A stretch of DNA of 64,000 nucleotides, taken from an uncultured Desulfuromusa sp. (GTDB lineage: Bacteria > Desulfobacterota > Desulfuromonadia > Desulfuromonadales > Geopsychrobacteraceae). The notes under the pieces were generated by a model that was given only the letters and a program-made list of their open reading frames with translations, made no database searches and had not been told where the DNA came from. The position numbers were made by a program, and so were the translations under genes. Location of the stretch: positions 738,001 to 802,000 of the forward strand of contig NZ_OY776574.1 in NCBI RefSeq assembly GCF_963675815.1. Direction: 5' to 3'. Below are positions 49,030-57,887 of the stretch, one piece after another. Position 1 is the first letter of the stretch. Each line of letters starts with the position of its first letter.

Positions 49030-50211
49030 TTGTCAACCATTTCCCAAGGCTATTCCATGTTGGCACGTGCAACCCTCATAATTGTATTTCTATTCATCAT
49101 CCAACTCAGTTCTGCTCCTGATGTCCTCAGCCAGTTTCATTCCGGCGGAGTGGGTTCCTGTAATGGCTGCCATATCAGTCATAGTTCCTCTGCTTCTGTT
49201 TCCCCCTTATTGCTTGCAACTGATCCCAGTTCTCTCTGCCTGAATTGTCACTCAGGGCCTGGCAGTTCTGACGCCGCTTCGGTCTTCAGCTTTGATGGTT
49301 CAGCATTAACACCCGGTGGTGATTTTTACTGGACCACCAAGTCATTTACCTGGGCCGGGGGTTCCAGCCCCGCAGCACGTCACGGGCACAACGTCATTGC
49401 CAGAGACTTCGCACTCGATGTTGATCCCAACAAACTCCAGGGACCAGGCGGTAGCTACCCTGCATCCCAGCTCAGCTGTATCAGCTGTCACGATCCGCAT
49501 GGCAAAAGTGGAGGCGGAACCCGTGCAGGCGCCCCGGCGGTGTCGGTTTCCGGTTCTTATGGTGAACAGCCAATGCCTGGAACCAGCAGCGGGAATTATC
49601 GACTCCTGGGGGGTGTAGGCTATAGCGTCAATGGCTACACTTTCAACTATCCGGCTCCTGTGGCACGGCAAAATCCCGCACAACCTTTCGGCGAAAGCGA
49701 TGCATCCCATGTCGACTATGGCAGCGGTATGAGTGAATGGTGTGCAAATTGTCATGGTGCCGTTCTGACCAACGAGCATCAGTTCGGTAGCCAAAGTTTT
49801 AAACACCCAGTCAACAACAATCTCGGAGGAGAAATTGTTAGCAACTATAACAATTACGTCAAAACTGGAGATTTAAACGGAACGACAGCAACAGCATTTT
49901 TGCAATTTGTCCCCTTTGCGCGTGGAACAACCACTACAGAAGTGCTCGACCCCACCAGCAGCAATGGACCAGATAGCAATAGCGAGATCAATTGTCTCAG
50001 TTGTCATCGCGCTCATGCATCGGCTTTCCGCGTCGCCGGGCGTTGGGATTTCAATGCCCCCCTGCTGATCGATTCACATCCAGCAGTAGGAGACACCGGA
50101 GCGACTGCCGGCGATGTCAGACACAGTTATTACAATCGTAACATGGGCGAAGAATTTGGATCGGGACAAGGGCAGTTCTGCGAAAAATGTCACGCGACAA
50201 ACACCCCATGA
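49030..50211 (+). CDS. second OmcS/OmcT-like hexaheme cytochrome
   Basis: The 393-residue protein has a signal anchor region (~9-35) and the same layout as its neighbour: 'FHSGGVGSCNGCHISHSS', 'CLNCHSGPG', 'LSCISCHDPHGKSGGG', 'YGSGMSEWCANCHG', 'INCLSCHRAHASAF' and 'CEKCH', giving six hemes. It is a tandem paralogue, as OmcT is to OmcS. The C-terminus after the last heme is 'ATNTP' instead of the VQD/AKD type. TTG 49030 is the start because GGGAGGAGAG lies just upstream and no ATG occurs before the signal sequence. Confidence 0.87.
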   Translation: MSTISQGYSMLARATLIIVFLFIIQLSSAPDVLSQFHSGGVGSCNGCHISHSSSASVSPLLLATDPSSLCLNCHSGPGSSDAASVFSFDGSALTPGGDFYWTTKSFTWAGGSSPAARHGHNVIARDFALDVDPNKLQGPGGSYPASQLSCISCHDPHGKSGGGTRAGAPAVSVSGSYGEQPMPGTSSGNYRLLGGVGYSVNGYTFNYPAPVARQNPAQPFGESDASHVDYGSGMSEWCANCHGAVLTNEHQFGSQSFKHPVNNNLGGEIVSNYNNYVKTGDLNGTTATAFLQFVPFARGTTTTEVLDPTSSNGPDSNSEINCLSCHRAHASAFRVAGRWDFNAPLLIDSHPAVGDTGATAGDVRHSYYNRNMGEEFGSGQGQFCEKCHATNTP

Positions 50212-50252
50212 TCGCTTTCAAAGCCAAAGTGGATTTTACCCAAGGATCAACC

Positions 50253-51665
50253 ATGAGATGGATGCGGACTAAAGGCCTGACATTGCTGCTATCGACTTTT
50301 TTACTCCTCTGCTCTTGTGCGCTAACACCGCCGTCATCGGTTATCACTGTCGACCCTGGTGCAACTCTGCATCTTTTCCTGCAACCGATGCCGCAGGAAG
50401 CCCATCGGTTAAGCCTGACGGTGGCCGGAATCAGTGCTCGAACAGTTGATGGCCGTGATATTCCCCTGTTGACCGGTCCCTGGATCTTCGACCCGGCAGA
50501 AAGAGTCGGCCGCCAGACGAAGCTGCTGCAACAAAAATTACCACCTGGAGAATATACCGGACTGAGTTTGGAACTGTCAGCCGCAAAGCTGCAAACCGAA
50601 GCTGATCCTATTAATCTGTTAATTGAGTCAAAAATCCAGCTGATCCCGATCAATTTCCTGATAACAGCAAATCAGAACCAGGCACTGTTTCTTTCCCTGA
50701 GCCCTGAACGGTTGATCACTGGCGGCTACAAATTAACAGCAAAATTTTCGGCCAGGAAAGCACAATCTCCACTCCCCGAGCTTAAAGGAGTTATCAGCCA
50801 TCCACAGAGTGGAATACTGACCATCTTCGAAAAAAAAACACCAACTGTTATCGATGTCGTTGCCATCGGCCAGGGACCTGCCGGGATGGCACTTGATCAG
50901 CGCAGCCGGCTAATCTATCTGGCATTAACCGAGGAAAACAGCATTGCTGTTTTTGACCTGATTCGCAACAGAATACAGAGAAAAGTACGCCTGCATGCAG
51001 GAGCAAGACCGACAGAACTGGCTCTTTCAACTAATGGTGACACCTTGGTTTCCCTGAACTCCGGAACCAACAGCATCAGTATCATCAGCACAACGTCTTT
51101 GAGCGAAAGGCAACGAATTCTTCTCTCGACCACCCCGGCATCAGCTTGTATCAGCGCAACAAACCTCGCCTATATCGCCCTACCGGACATCAATGCTCTG
51201 GCATTAATAGACCTGCAGCGCGACAGCGTGATTGCTACAGCTAACTTAACCGATACAGCGGTGCAAGGGGTCGCTGACAGATCTGGTCGTCAAATCTATC
51301 TGCTAACGGAAAATTCACCAGATCTATTGGTTTTCGATACCACAAGCATGACCGTCATCAATCGGGTTTCTATCGGTTATGACGCCCGCTGTCTGACACT
51401 GAATAAAAATAACGGCTTGATTTATGTCGGCATGCGCAGTGGAAACATTGTCGTCATTGACCCACAAATTGGATTGCCCATCGATAGCTTCAAAGCCGAG
51501 CCGGATATCATTGCTATTGCTGCTGACCGCAAAGAGAACAGCCTGTTTGTCGTCAGTAGAGAGAATAATCTACTAACCAAATACGATTTGGTCAGTCAAA
51601 GAAAACTGGCCACCCTGGAGCTAGGGGCTGCCGGCTCTGCCGTCGCTGTTATGGGTGAACAATAA
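50253..51665 (+). CDS. exported beta-propeller lipoprotein
   Basis: The 470-residue protein has a lipobox ('TFLLLCSC', Cys near 22). An N-terminal beta domain follows (~25-175; the GATLHLFLQPMPQEAHRLSL type resembles a DUF4382-like fold), and then a YVTN-type propeller (~205-465), for example 'MALDQRSRLIYLALTEENSI' and 'SLNSGTNSISIISTTSLSER'. It should sit on the periplasmic or outer face of the outer membrane. AAGGATC precedes ATG 50253; the earlier in-frame ATG at 50187 overlaps the cytochrome. The barrel gene follows after 3 bases. Confidence 0.82.
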   Translation: MRWMRTKGLTLLLSTFLLLCSCALTPPSSVITVDPGATLHLFLQPMPQEAHRLSLTVAGISARTVDGRDIPLLTGPWIFDPAERVGRQTKLLQQKLPPGEYTGLSLELSAAKLQTEADPINLLIESKIQLIPINFLITANQNQALFLSLSPERLITGGYKLTAKFSARKAQSPLPELKGVISHPQSGILTIFEKKTPTVIDVVAIGQGPAGMALDQRSRLIYLALTEENSIAVFDLIRNRIQRKVRLHAGARPTELALSTNGDTLVSLNSGTNSISIISTTSLSERQRILLSTTPASACISATNLAYIALPDINALALIDLQRDSVIATANLTDTAVQGVADRSGRQIYLLTENSPDLLVFDTTSMTVINRVSIGYDARCLTLNKNNGLIYVGMRSGNIVVIDPQIGLPIDSFKAEPDIIAIAADRKENSLFVVSRENNLLTKYDLVSQRKLATLELGAAGSAVAVMGEQ

Positions 51666-51668
51666 TCG

Positions 51669-53795
51669 ATGGGCGAGAAACGTTTATTGCACAGACTGCT
51701 CTGTTTTCTGCTGCTGGCCTTGTTGCCATGTGGGGAGTTGTTTGCCGACGATATCCGTTTTTCCAGCGATTGGAATTATCGCTTCTCCTCAATCGATTCA
51801 GAAAATCGAGATAGTGGCGATATAACCAAAACAGACTCGGAGCGTTTTAAGCAGAACTATCGACTTGACCTCAGCAAGGAACTTTTCCCCAATCTGAGTC
51901 TCGATGCGGGTGCACAAATGGAGAAATCTCGACAGCTCGACGAAAATGATAACGTTGACAGCAATTCACGCAATACTTCGATTCTCCCCTATGTCGAAGC
52001 GGAGTTGCGAACCAGCCTTTACTCCTTGAGTGGAGGCTATCGAGAACGCTATGAAAAGACCAGAGGGACCGATATCGACACAGAACGAAATTATGTTGAC
52101 AGTTACCACCTGCGCGGGGAATGGCGACCGGTAGAGCTTCCACGCTTCGACCTCAGCTACCAACATACCAAACGCTATGACAAGCCTTTTGAGCAGCGCA
52201 ATGAGACAGATATTTTGCAATTTAACAGCCGTTATGATTATAAAAAATATGAATTCCAGTACGGCTATTTCCGTAATGAGGACAACATTATCGATGCGGT
52301 TGGAGATAAAACAGGGGCAGTAACCAATACCCACAATAGCCGAATTCGATACTCCAATACTTACGCTGATGGGCGTATAACCTTCAATGCCAGTTTAAGG
52401 GGTGAGTACTCGGATCAGACTTTCTCCGGCAGCAGCACGCGCGATTTTCCTGTTGATCCGTCCGGGAACAGTTTTTATGTTGAGAATCCCCAGTCAGACC
52501 CAAATGATCTTGTTTCCGCTACCTATTCGCAGCTGAATAGCACCGCATTGGATCTCAGCCGTAGCACTGTTATAAACGTCGGCCTCAATTTTGGAGAAAC
52601 AGTCAACGTTGACATGTTGCAGATAGGGCTCAATGGAAAACTCGATTCAAACTCAACAATCAATGACATTGGTAACTGGAAAGTCTATGTCAGTACCGAT
52701 CAAACCAGCTGGACTCCAAGAGGAATAACCTCAGTCAAATATTTCAATGATGAGGATCGGCTGGAAATCAGATTCAACCCAATTACTGACCACAAGGACA
52801 TTCTCCTGGTCTACGATCCCAGCATTATTGTGCAAAACGATCCGGTTCAGATTCTTTCAATCCGAGCCTTTATTTCCAAATTTATCAGTGATGGTTCACA
52901 ACTGGAAAGCCATGCCGTCAATGCCCAGATGGGCGTTGGTTGGCAGGCGACTGAAAAGACCAAGGTTCTCTACGATCTGAGTTTACAGGAGCGGCAAAGC
53001 AGCCTGTTTGACGACCAAAGAATCCGGGTGAATAACGGCCTGACAGTCCTCCATCGGATTAACAATGTATTTTCGGCAACCGGCCGGGTGTCGGCCAGCG
53101 ACAGCTGGGAGCAGAGTCAGCATGATGCCAGCAGGTATAACTACAGCGCAAAGCTAAGTGCCCGCTACCTGGAAACATTAAGCCAAGCCTTGATTTACAG
53201 TGGTGGACTCAATCAGGAATCGGAAGGAAACAGCACCACAAATTCACTGCTGCTGCATACCAACGCCGAACTCTACCGTGGTTGGGATGTCTCTTTTGAT
53301 CAGGGCTACAGTTGGCAGAATCCGGCAGTTGGTGCGGATTCATCGAGCTTTTTTGTCCGCATCGAAAACAGGCTGGTACCACATCGACGTCTCACCCTGA
53401 CAACCGACTATTCGATCACCTGGGATAAAGAGGCTGAAAGCGACTTTTCCCGAAGTGATTCCGGACGCCTTCGCATTTCCTGGATTCCGAGCAACACCCT
53501 GAGCCTGCAAGGCGAAGTCCAGCTGCGCAAGAACGAAGAAGACACAGAGATTTTCTGGGAGTATGGGGCCAATTGGCTGCCATTCAGAGATGGAACCTTG
53601 CAATGCAATCTGAATTTCAGTGAAGAAGAGGATGCCGATGGCAACCGTACACGCAGTTTTTCCCCCAACATAAGCTGGGAGATGACCGACTATGCGAATC
53701 TGAGTGTCCGTTATTCACAGGGAACGGAAGAAACCAACAGTAAAATAGATGAATTTCAAACCTTCCTGATAAGTTTGCGGGTTTACTACGATTGA
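51669..53795 (+). CDS. outer-membrane beta-barrel protein with internal domain
   Basis: The 708-residue protein has a signal peptide (to about residue 27, 'GELFADD') and long amphipathic beta strands to the C-terminus ('QTFLISLRVYYD'), as in the porins of Geobacter porin-cytochrome conduits. Residues ~280-405 do not look like barrel strands and resemble a discoidin-like beta-sandwich ('STVINVGLNFGETVNVDMLQ', 'NWKVYVSTDQTSWTP'). It has no CXXCH. It may form the pore through which cytochromes are exported or wired. It lies 3 bases after the propeller lipoprotein gene, so they are co-translated. Confidence 0.8.
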   Translation: MGEKRLLHRLLCFLLLALLPCGELFADDIRFSSDWNYRFSSIDSENRDSGDITKTDSERFKQNYRLDLSKELFPNLSLDAGAQMEKSRQLDENDNVDSNSRNTSILPYVEAELRTSLYSLSGGYRERYEKTRGTDIDTERNYVDSYHLRGEWRPVELPRFDLSYQHTKRYDKPFEQRNETDILQFNSRYDYKKYEFQYGYFRNEDNIIDAVGDKTGAVTNTHNSRIRYSNTYADGRITFNASLRGEYSDQTFSGSSTRDFPVDPSGNSFYVENPQSDPNDLVSATYSQLNSTALDLSRSTVINVGLNFGETVNVDMLQIGLNGKLDSNSTINDIGNWKVYVSTDQTSWTPRGITSVKYFNDEDRLEIRFNPITDHKDILLVYDPSIIVQNDPVQILSIRAFISKFISDGSQLESHAVNAQMGVGWQATEKTKVLYDLSLQERQSSLFDDQRIRVNNGLTVLHRINNVFSATGRVSASDSWEQSQHDASRYNYSAKLSARYLETLSQALIYSGGLNQESEGNSTTNSLLLHTNAELYRGWDVSFDQGYSWQNPAVGADSSSFFVRIENRLVPHRRLTLTTDYSITWDKEAESDFSRSDSGRLRISWIPSNTLSLQGEVQLRKNEEDTEIFWEYGANWLPFRDGTLQCNLNFSEEEDADGNRTRSFSPNISWEMTDYANLSVRYSQGTEETNSKIDEFQTFLISLRVYYD

Positions 53796-53827
53796 GCCTC
53801 TCTAGAGGAAAGTAAGGGGAATTGACT

Positions 53828-54409
53828 ATGAAAATAAAACAGGTGCTTTTCGGGATCATTGTCCTGTGCCAGATTCTGTTGTTCAGCAGCTGCGCACCAA
53901 CTGGGGACAGCAATAGCTACAAGAACACTCTGATGAACTTTGCTGCCGTTCAGAGCGTTGCCGTATTGCCGTTTCATAATTTGACCAGCGACGATGATGC
54001 CGCCGAACGGGTCCGCGATACCTTCATGGGAATGCTACTGGCGACCGAAGCGATGTACGTGCTTCCCCCCGGAGAGGTAGAAAGGGGAATCGAACGTGCC
54101 AGCCTGCGTGACCCGGCTAAGCCGACGATTGAAAAAATTAAATCCCTTGGGCAAATTCTTCAGGTCGACGCCGTTATTACTGGAGTCTTGCGTGAATACG
54201 GCCAGGTACGTTCCGGGCAAACCCAAGCCAACTTGATTTCAGTCAGTGTAAGGATGATGGAAGTCGAGACCGGCAATGTCGTTTGGTCTGGAGATTCGAC
54301 CAAAGGGGGTATCAGCGTTGCGGATCGGCTCCTTGGCGGAGGTGGCGCACCGATGAATCAAGTCACTAAAGATGCAATCAATGACTTACTCGACCAGCTT
54401 TTCCAATAA
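53828..54409 (+). CDS. CsgG/GNA1162-like lipoprotein
   Basis: The 193-residue protein has a lipobox ('LLFSSC', Cys near 22) and the CsgG-like alpha/beta fold: 'SVAVLPFHNLTSDDDAAERV' (~43-62), 'ILQVDAVITGVLREYGQVRS' (~106-125) and 'SVRMMEVETGNVVWSGDSTK' (~137-156). CsgG forms the outer-membrane secretion pore for curli, and GNA1162 relatives are smaller. AAGGGG precedes ATG 53828. The following gene overlaps it by 38 bases. Confidence 0.82.
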   Translation: MKIKQVLFGIIVLCQILLFSSCAPTGDSNSYKNTLMNFAAVQSVAVLPFHNLTSDDDAAERVRDTFMGMLLATEAMYVLPPGEVERGIERASLRDPAKPTIEKIKSLGQILQVDAVITGVLREYGQVRSGQTQANLISVSVRMMEVETGNVVWSGDSTKGGISVADRLLGGGGAPMNQVTKDAINDLLDQLFQ

Positions 54410-55817
54410 TTTTGCTGTTCTTCTGCTGGTGTTCTGCAGCTGGACTCTCAGTGGTTGCAGCGGGCTTAATGTGACGAAACCGCAGATCATTTCTCTGCAG
54501 GCCACAAAAAGCTCGCCACAACCGGCATACAGCGGCGAAATCCTCTGGCAGACGTATGTCTCGGGGGGAACACCACCACTAACCTATGAATACAGGATGC
54601 GCAAGAACCAACAGGAGAAAATTGTTCAATCCGGGCTGGAGAGTACCTGGAGCTGGCAACCACGGAATTCGGGGAATTTCCACATCAGAGTTAGGGTAAA
54701 AGACAAAAAAGGGTACATTTCAACCAGTGAATGGACCCCTTTCAGAGTTGACCCGGCTATCAATAATCATCATCTCATTGCCTTTTTCCCCCTTGAAAAT
54801 CTCAGTGGAGTCAAAGCCCCACTAAGCAAAATCAGTCAAGATTATAAGGAGTTACTGCAATCAAAAGGTCTGAATTTTCTATCTGATGAACGGTTGGAAG
54901 ACTTCATGCTTCGTCACCGTGTCCGCTATACCGGGGGGATAGGTTCAGAGTTGGCACATGCATTGCGAGAGGAAGGGGTAGAGGCGGTTTTTATTACTTC
55001 CCTTGAATCCTATGAAAAGTCGGTCTCTCCCAAAATTGCACTGACTTCAAGATTGGTTCTTTGTCGTGATTTTCCTGAGATTGCCTGGATCGATGGGGTG
55101 GGAATCACTGGAGAAGATAGCCCTGGGCTGCTAGGTCTCAAACGGATTCCAAAAATGGAAAATTTGGAGCAAAAAGCACTTAATAATCTGGCTGACTCAT
55201 TCCTGAATGCTCTTTCTGAAAACCCTGAACCGGTTTCAAAAAGTACCAATGGAATTAAGCCGCGAGACTTTTACCTGGCAACAGATTTCGCCCCAGAAGG
55301 AAAGTATAGAGTTGCGGTTGTCCCTTTTTTAAATAGATATGCACGACGCAATGCTGGATTTGTTGTTCCGCTCCATTTTGTCAATCTCCTCAGCAAAAAT
55401 GATAATCTGCAAGTTGTTGAACCGGGAGTCGTCCGAGAACAACTTCTTAAATACCGCCTGATCATGCAAGCAGGACCATCGTTGGCCGTTGCTGATGTCC
55501 TGGCAAGTGAAACATCTCTTTCTGCAGATCTGATCCTGTCCGGTTATGTTTTTGACTATCAGGACCAATTTGGTATCCCCAAAATTGATTTTTCCACCCG
55601 ACTGTTTTCTGGGCCAAAACGGGAAATTATCTGGTGGTCAAGAAGTTATGCCAATGGTGATGACGGAGTTTATTTCTTCGATCTGGGTCGCCATCAATCA
55701 GCCCATGCCATGTTGGAAGAAATGACACAGTCGATTGGTAAACTGATTTTCAAAACCAACAAATTCCGGCCACAAGAGTCAGAATTTGAAAACATAAATT
55801 CTATCCACTCAAAATAA
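54372..55817 (+). CDS. lipoprotein with Ig-like and CsgG-like domains
   Basis: The protein is about 481 residues long, with a lipobox ('LSGCSGL', Cys near 29), a PKD/Ig-like domain (~36-125, 'YVSGGTPPLTYEYRMRKNQQ') and two stretches of CsgG-type fold ('LIAFFPLENLSGVKAPLSKI' ~134-153; 'YRVAVVPFLNRYARRNAGF' ~310-328; 'ADLILSGYVFDYQDQFGIPK' ~378-397). ATG 54381 (residue 4) is an alternative start. Its overlap with the smaller CsgG-like gene indicates coupled translation, and the two may form one outer-membrane complex. Confidence 0.78.
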   Translation: MQSMTYSTSFSNNFAVLLLVFCSWTLSGCSGLNVTKPQIISLQATKSSPQPAYSGEILWQTYVSGGTPPLTYEYRMRKNQQEKIVQSGLESTWSWQPRNSGNFHIRVRVKDKKGYISTSEWTPFRVDPAINNHHLIAFFPLENLSGVKAPLSKISQDYKELLQSKGLNFLSDERLEDFMLRHRVRYTGGIGSELAHALREEGVEAVFITSLESYEKSVSPKIALTSRLVLCRDFPEIAWIDGVGITGEDSPGLLGLKRIPKMENLEQKALNNLADSFLNALSENPEPVSKSTNGIKPRDFYLATDFAPEGKYRVAVVPFLNRYARRNAGFVVPLHFVNLLSKNDNLQVVEPGVVREQLLKYRLIMQAGPSLAVADVLASETSLSADLILSGYVFDYQDQFGIPKIDFSTRLFSGPKREIIWWSRSYANGDDGVYFFDLGRHQSAHAMLEEMTQSIGKLIFKTNKFRPQESEFENINSIHSK

Positions 55818-55831
55818 TAAAGGATCTCCAG

Positions 55832-57829
55832 ATGACACATCTTTATCGGTTCCTGATAGCCTTCTGTTTAACCTTGTCACTTGCAACAACCACCTTTGCC
55901 TTTGCAGGTTCACAACATAAGGGAGGGGCGGCACCAGTCCTGGGACAAGATCTTGCGATTCAATTGTTGATTCCGGTTTTTGATCCAACCTTTGCCAATC
56001 TGCCCATTGCCGGCATCGGAGATAAACCCATCCTGCTGAAAGAGGTCTGGCCGCAGTTACAGAACACAAAAAATACAAATAAATTATCAGCCCAACTCAA
56101 GCAAGCCCTTGAAGCACGATTTGTTCAGCCTTCGGCAGCTGGCGCAAAAAAGACCATCTTTGTTGATACCAATATCAGCAAAGATGGCTTGATGCTCATT
56201 GAAATCCCTTTGTTTTCCGAGTTTTTCCCAGAGATCCCTGTCGCTTTAGTGAACGAAGAACCGGTCACCGTTGCCGAGTTTTCTGAAGATCTTCAAGCTG
56301 TCCATAATGAAATGTCGGGTCACGAATCTACCGGCGGATCAAAGCAAAACATCCAACGGTTAATGGATCGGCTGATCACTGCTCGATTGATAGAGCAAGA
56401 GTCGCGAAATATCGGTTTTGACCAAACTCCATCGTTCAAAAAACAAGCTGAAGAATTTGCGGAGAAAAGTCTACTGTATGCGCTGCTCAACAACCAGTTG
56501 GAAAGAAAGTCCCTTGATACTGAGGCAGTTGATGCGTTGTATCGACAAATTTCCCTCCAGGGACAATTTGAAAACTATCATTTTACCCTGGAGAAGAATG
56601 CTGTTGCCCTTCTCGAGCGGCATAAAGCTGGTGAAGATTTTGATTCTTTGATCTCCGCAGCAATAACCAATAAACAAGCAACAAAGACGACCCAACAGGA
56701 GTATCTCAAGTTCAAAGACTTACTTCCCAATATTGCTTCGGAAGCAGCTAATTTGGAGGTTGGTGGCATCAGTCAGATTTTCCGTCAAGCGGATGGGTTC
56801 CTGATCTTCAGGCTGACTGATCGGCAGTTTGTCGAAGATCCTCATGCCCTCGACTACGCCAGAAAAAATGTATGGGAAAGACAAAAATCTGAATTTGCAA
56901 GCCAATATACAACCGAGACGGTTGACCGCTACTCGAAGTTTAACCAAGCGGCACAAGACGATTTGGATTTTAGCAAAATCAAGGAAAATAATCCGAACAT
57001 CAAGCTCGGCGAGGCGTTAGAACCGCTTCTCAAAGATCAGCGCGTTCTGGTGACGGTTAAGGGTCCGAACCCTGTTCAGATAACCGTTGCTCAGTTGGCT
57101 CAGAAGATCAAAGATAACTACTTCCACGGTGTCGATATTGCTCTTGATGCAGCGGAAGTTGACGCCAAAAAACAAGAGATTCTTGATGACACATTGTTCC
57201 GTATCGCAGGTACTTTTGAAGCACAAAAGTTAGGCTTGGACCAAACCCCAAGGTATCGGATGGAAGTTGCTGAATTTGAACGCCGGATACTGTTCGATGT
57301 TTTTATGGCAAAGGTTATAACACCGGATATTCGCTACGGCGAAGAGGAAATTCAGAATTACTATGATAAACATCAGGCCGATTACATGACCCCGGCGATG
57401 TTTAAATTCAAGAGCCTCCCTTTTTATCGCCAGGCAGATGCTGAAAAAGCTGCTGCAAAGCTGCAAGATGGCAGTGATTTTAAATGGGTTTCTGCCAACA
57501 GCGAAGGCTTGGTTGATGTGCAAAACAAAGATCTGCTGCAGTTCGACCGCAACATTCTAAGTCTCTCCTCGCTACCAGCAAGTCTGCAGCAACAGGCTGC
57601 CGGGGTGAAACGTGGTGATTCATTGGTGTATGCCGAGCCGGACAATTTTCATTATGTTCTCTACTTCGAAGATGTATTTCCTCCTGAACCCAGGCCATAT
57701 GATCAGGTTCGCAAAGAACTCCTGGGCATTGTCTATCAGCAAAAGGTCACTGCGACACTGAATGAGTGGGTGGAGAAACTAAAAGAAGCTTATGAAACAA
57801 AAGTATTTTTGGTGGCTCAAGGCCGCTGA
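55832..57829 (+). CDS. periplasmic peptidyl-prolyl isomerase/chaperone, double SurA-type
   Basis: The 665-residue protein has a signal peptide (1-25) and two tandem SurA-like modules. One starts near 'VALVNEEPVTVAEFSEDLQA' (~136-155) with parvulin-like 'HFTLEKNAVALLERHKAGED' (~250). The second starts near 'VLVTVKGPNPVQITVAQLAQ' (~405) with 'EEEIQNYYDKHQADYMTPAM' (~507). The parvulin domains are diverged, so it may be a chaperone rather than an active isomerase. It begins 14 bases after the CsgG-like lipoprotein gene and is probably dedicated to the secreted cytochromes. Confidence 0.85.
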   Translation: MTHLYRFLIAFCLTLSLATTTFAFAGSQHKGGAAPVLGQDLAIQLLIPVFDPTFANLPIAGIGDKPILLKEVWPQLQNTKNTNKLSAQLKQALEARFVQPSAAGAKKTIFVDTNISKDGLMLIEIPLFSEFFPEIPVALVNEEPVTVAEFSEDLQAVHNEMSGHESTGGSKQNIQRLMDRLITARLIEQESRNIGFDQTPSFKKQAEEFAEKSLLYALLNNQLERKSLDTEAVDALYRQISLQGQFENYHFTLEKNAVALLERHKAGEDFDSLISAAITNKQATKTTQQEYLKFKDLLPNIASEAANLEVGGISQIFRQADGFLIFRLTDRQFVEDPHALDYARKNVWERQKSEFASQYTTETVDRYSKFNQAAQDDLDFSKIKENNPNIKLGEALEPLLKDQRVLVTVKGPNPVQITVAQLAQKIKDNYFHGVDIALDAAEVDAKKQEILDDTLFRIAGTFEAQKLGLDQTPRYRMEVAEFERRILFDVFMAKVITPDIRYGEEEIQNYYDKHQADYMTPAMFKFKSLPFYRQADAEKAAAKLQDGSDFKWVSANSEGLVDVQNKDLLQFDRNILSLSSLPASLQQQAAGVKRGDSLVYAEPDNFHYVLYFEDVFPPEPRPYDQVRKELLGIVYQQKVTATLNEWVEKLKEAYETKVFLVAQGR

Positions 57830-57887
57830 AACACGATTCTCAATAAACTCGATGGTAATGAAACTGAATCGATAACAAGGAATGCTT

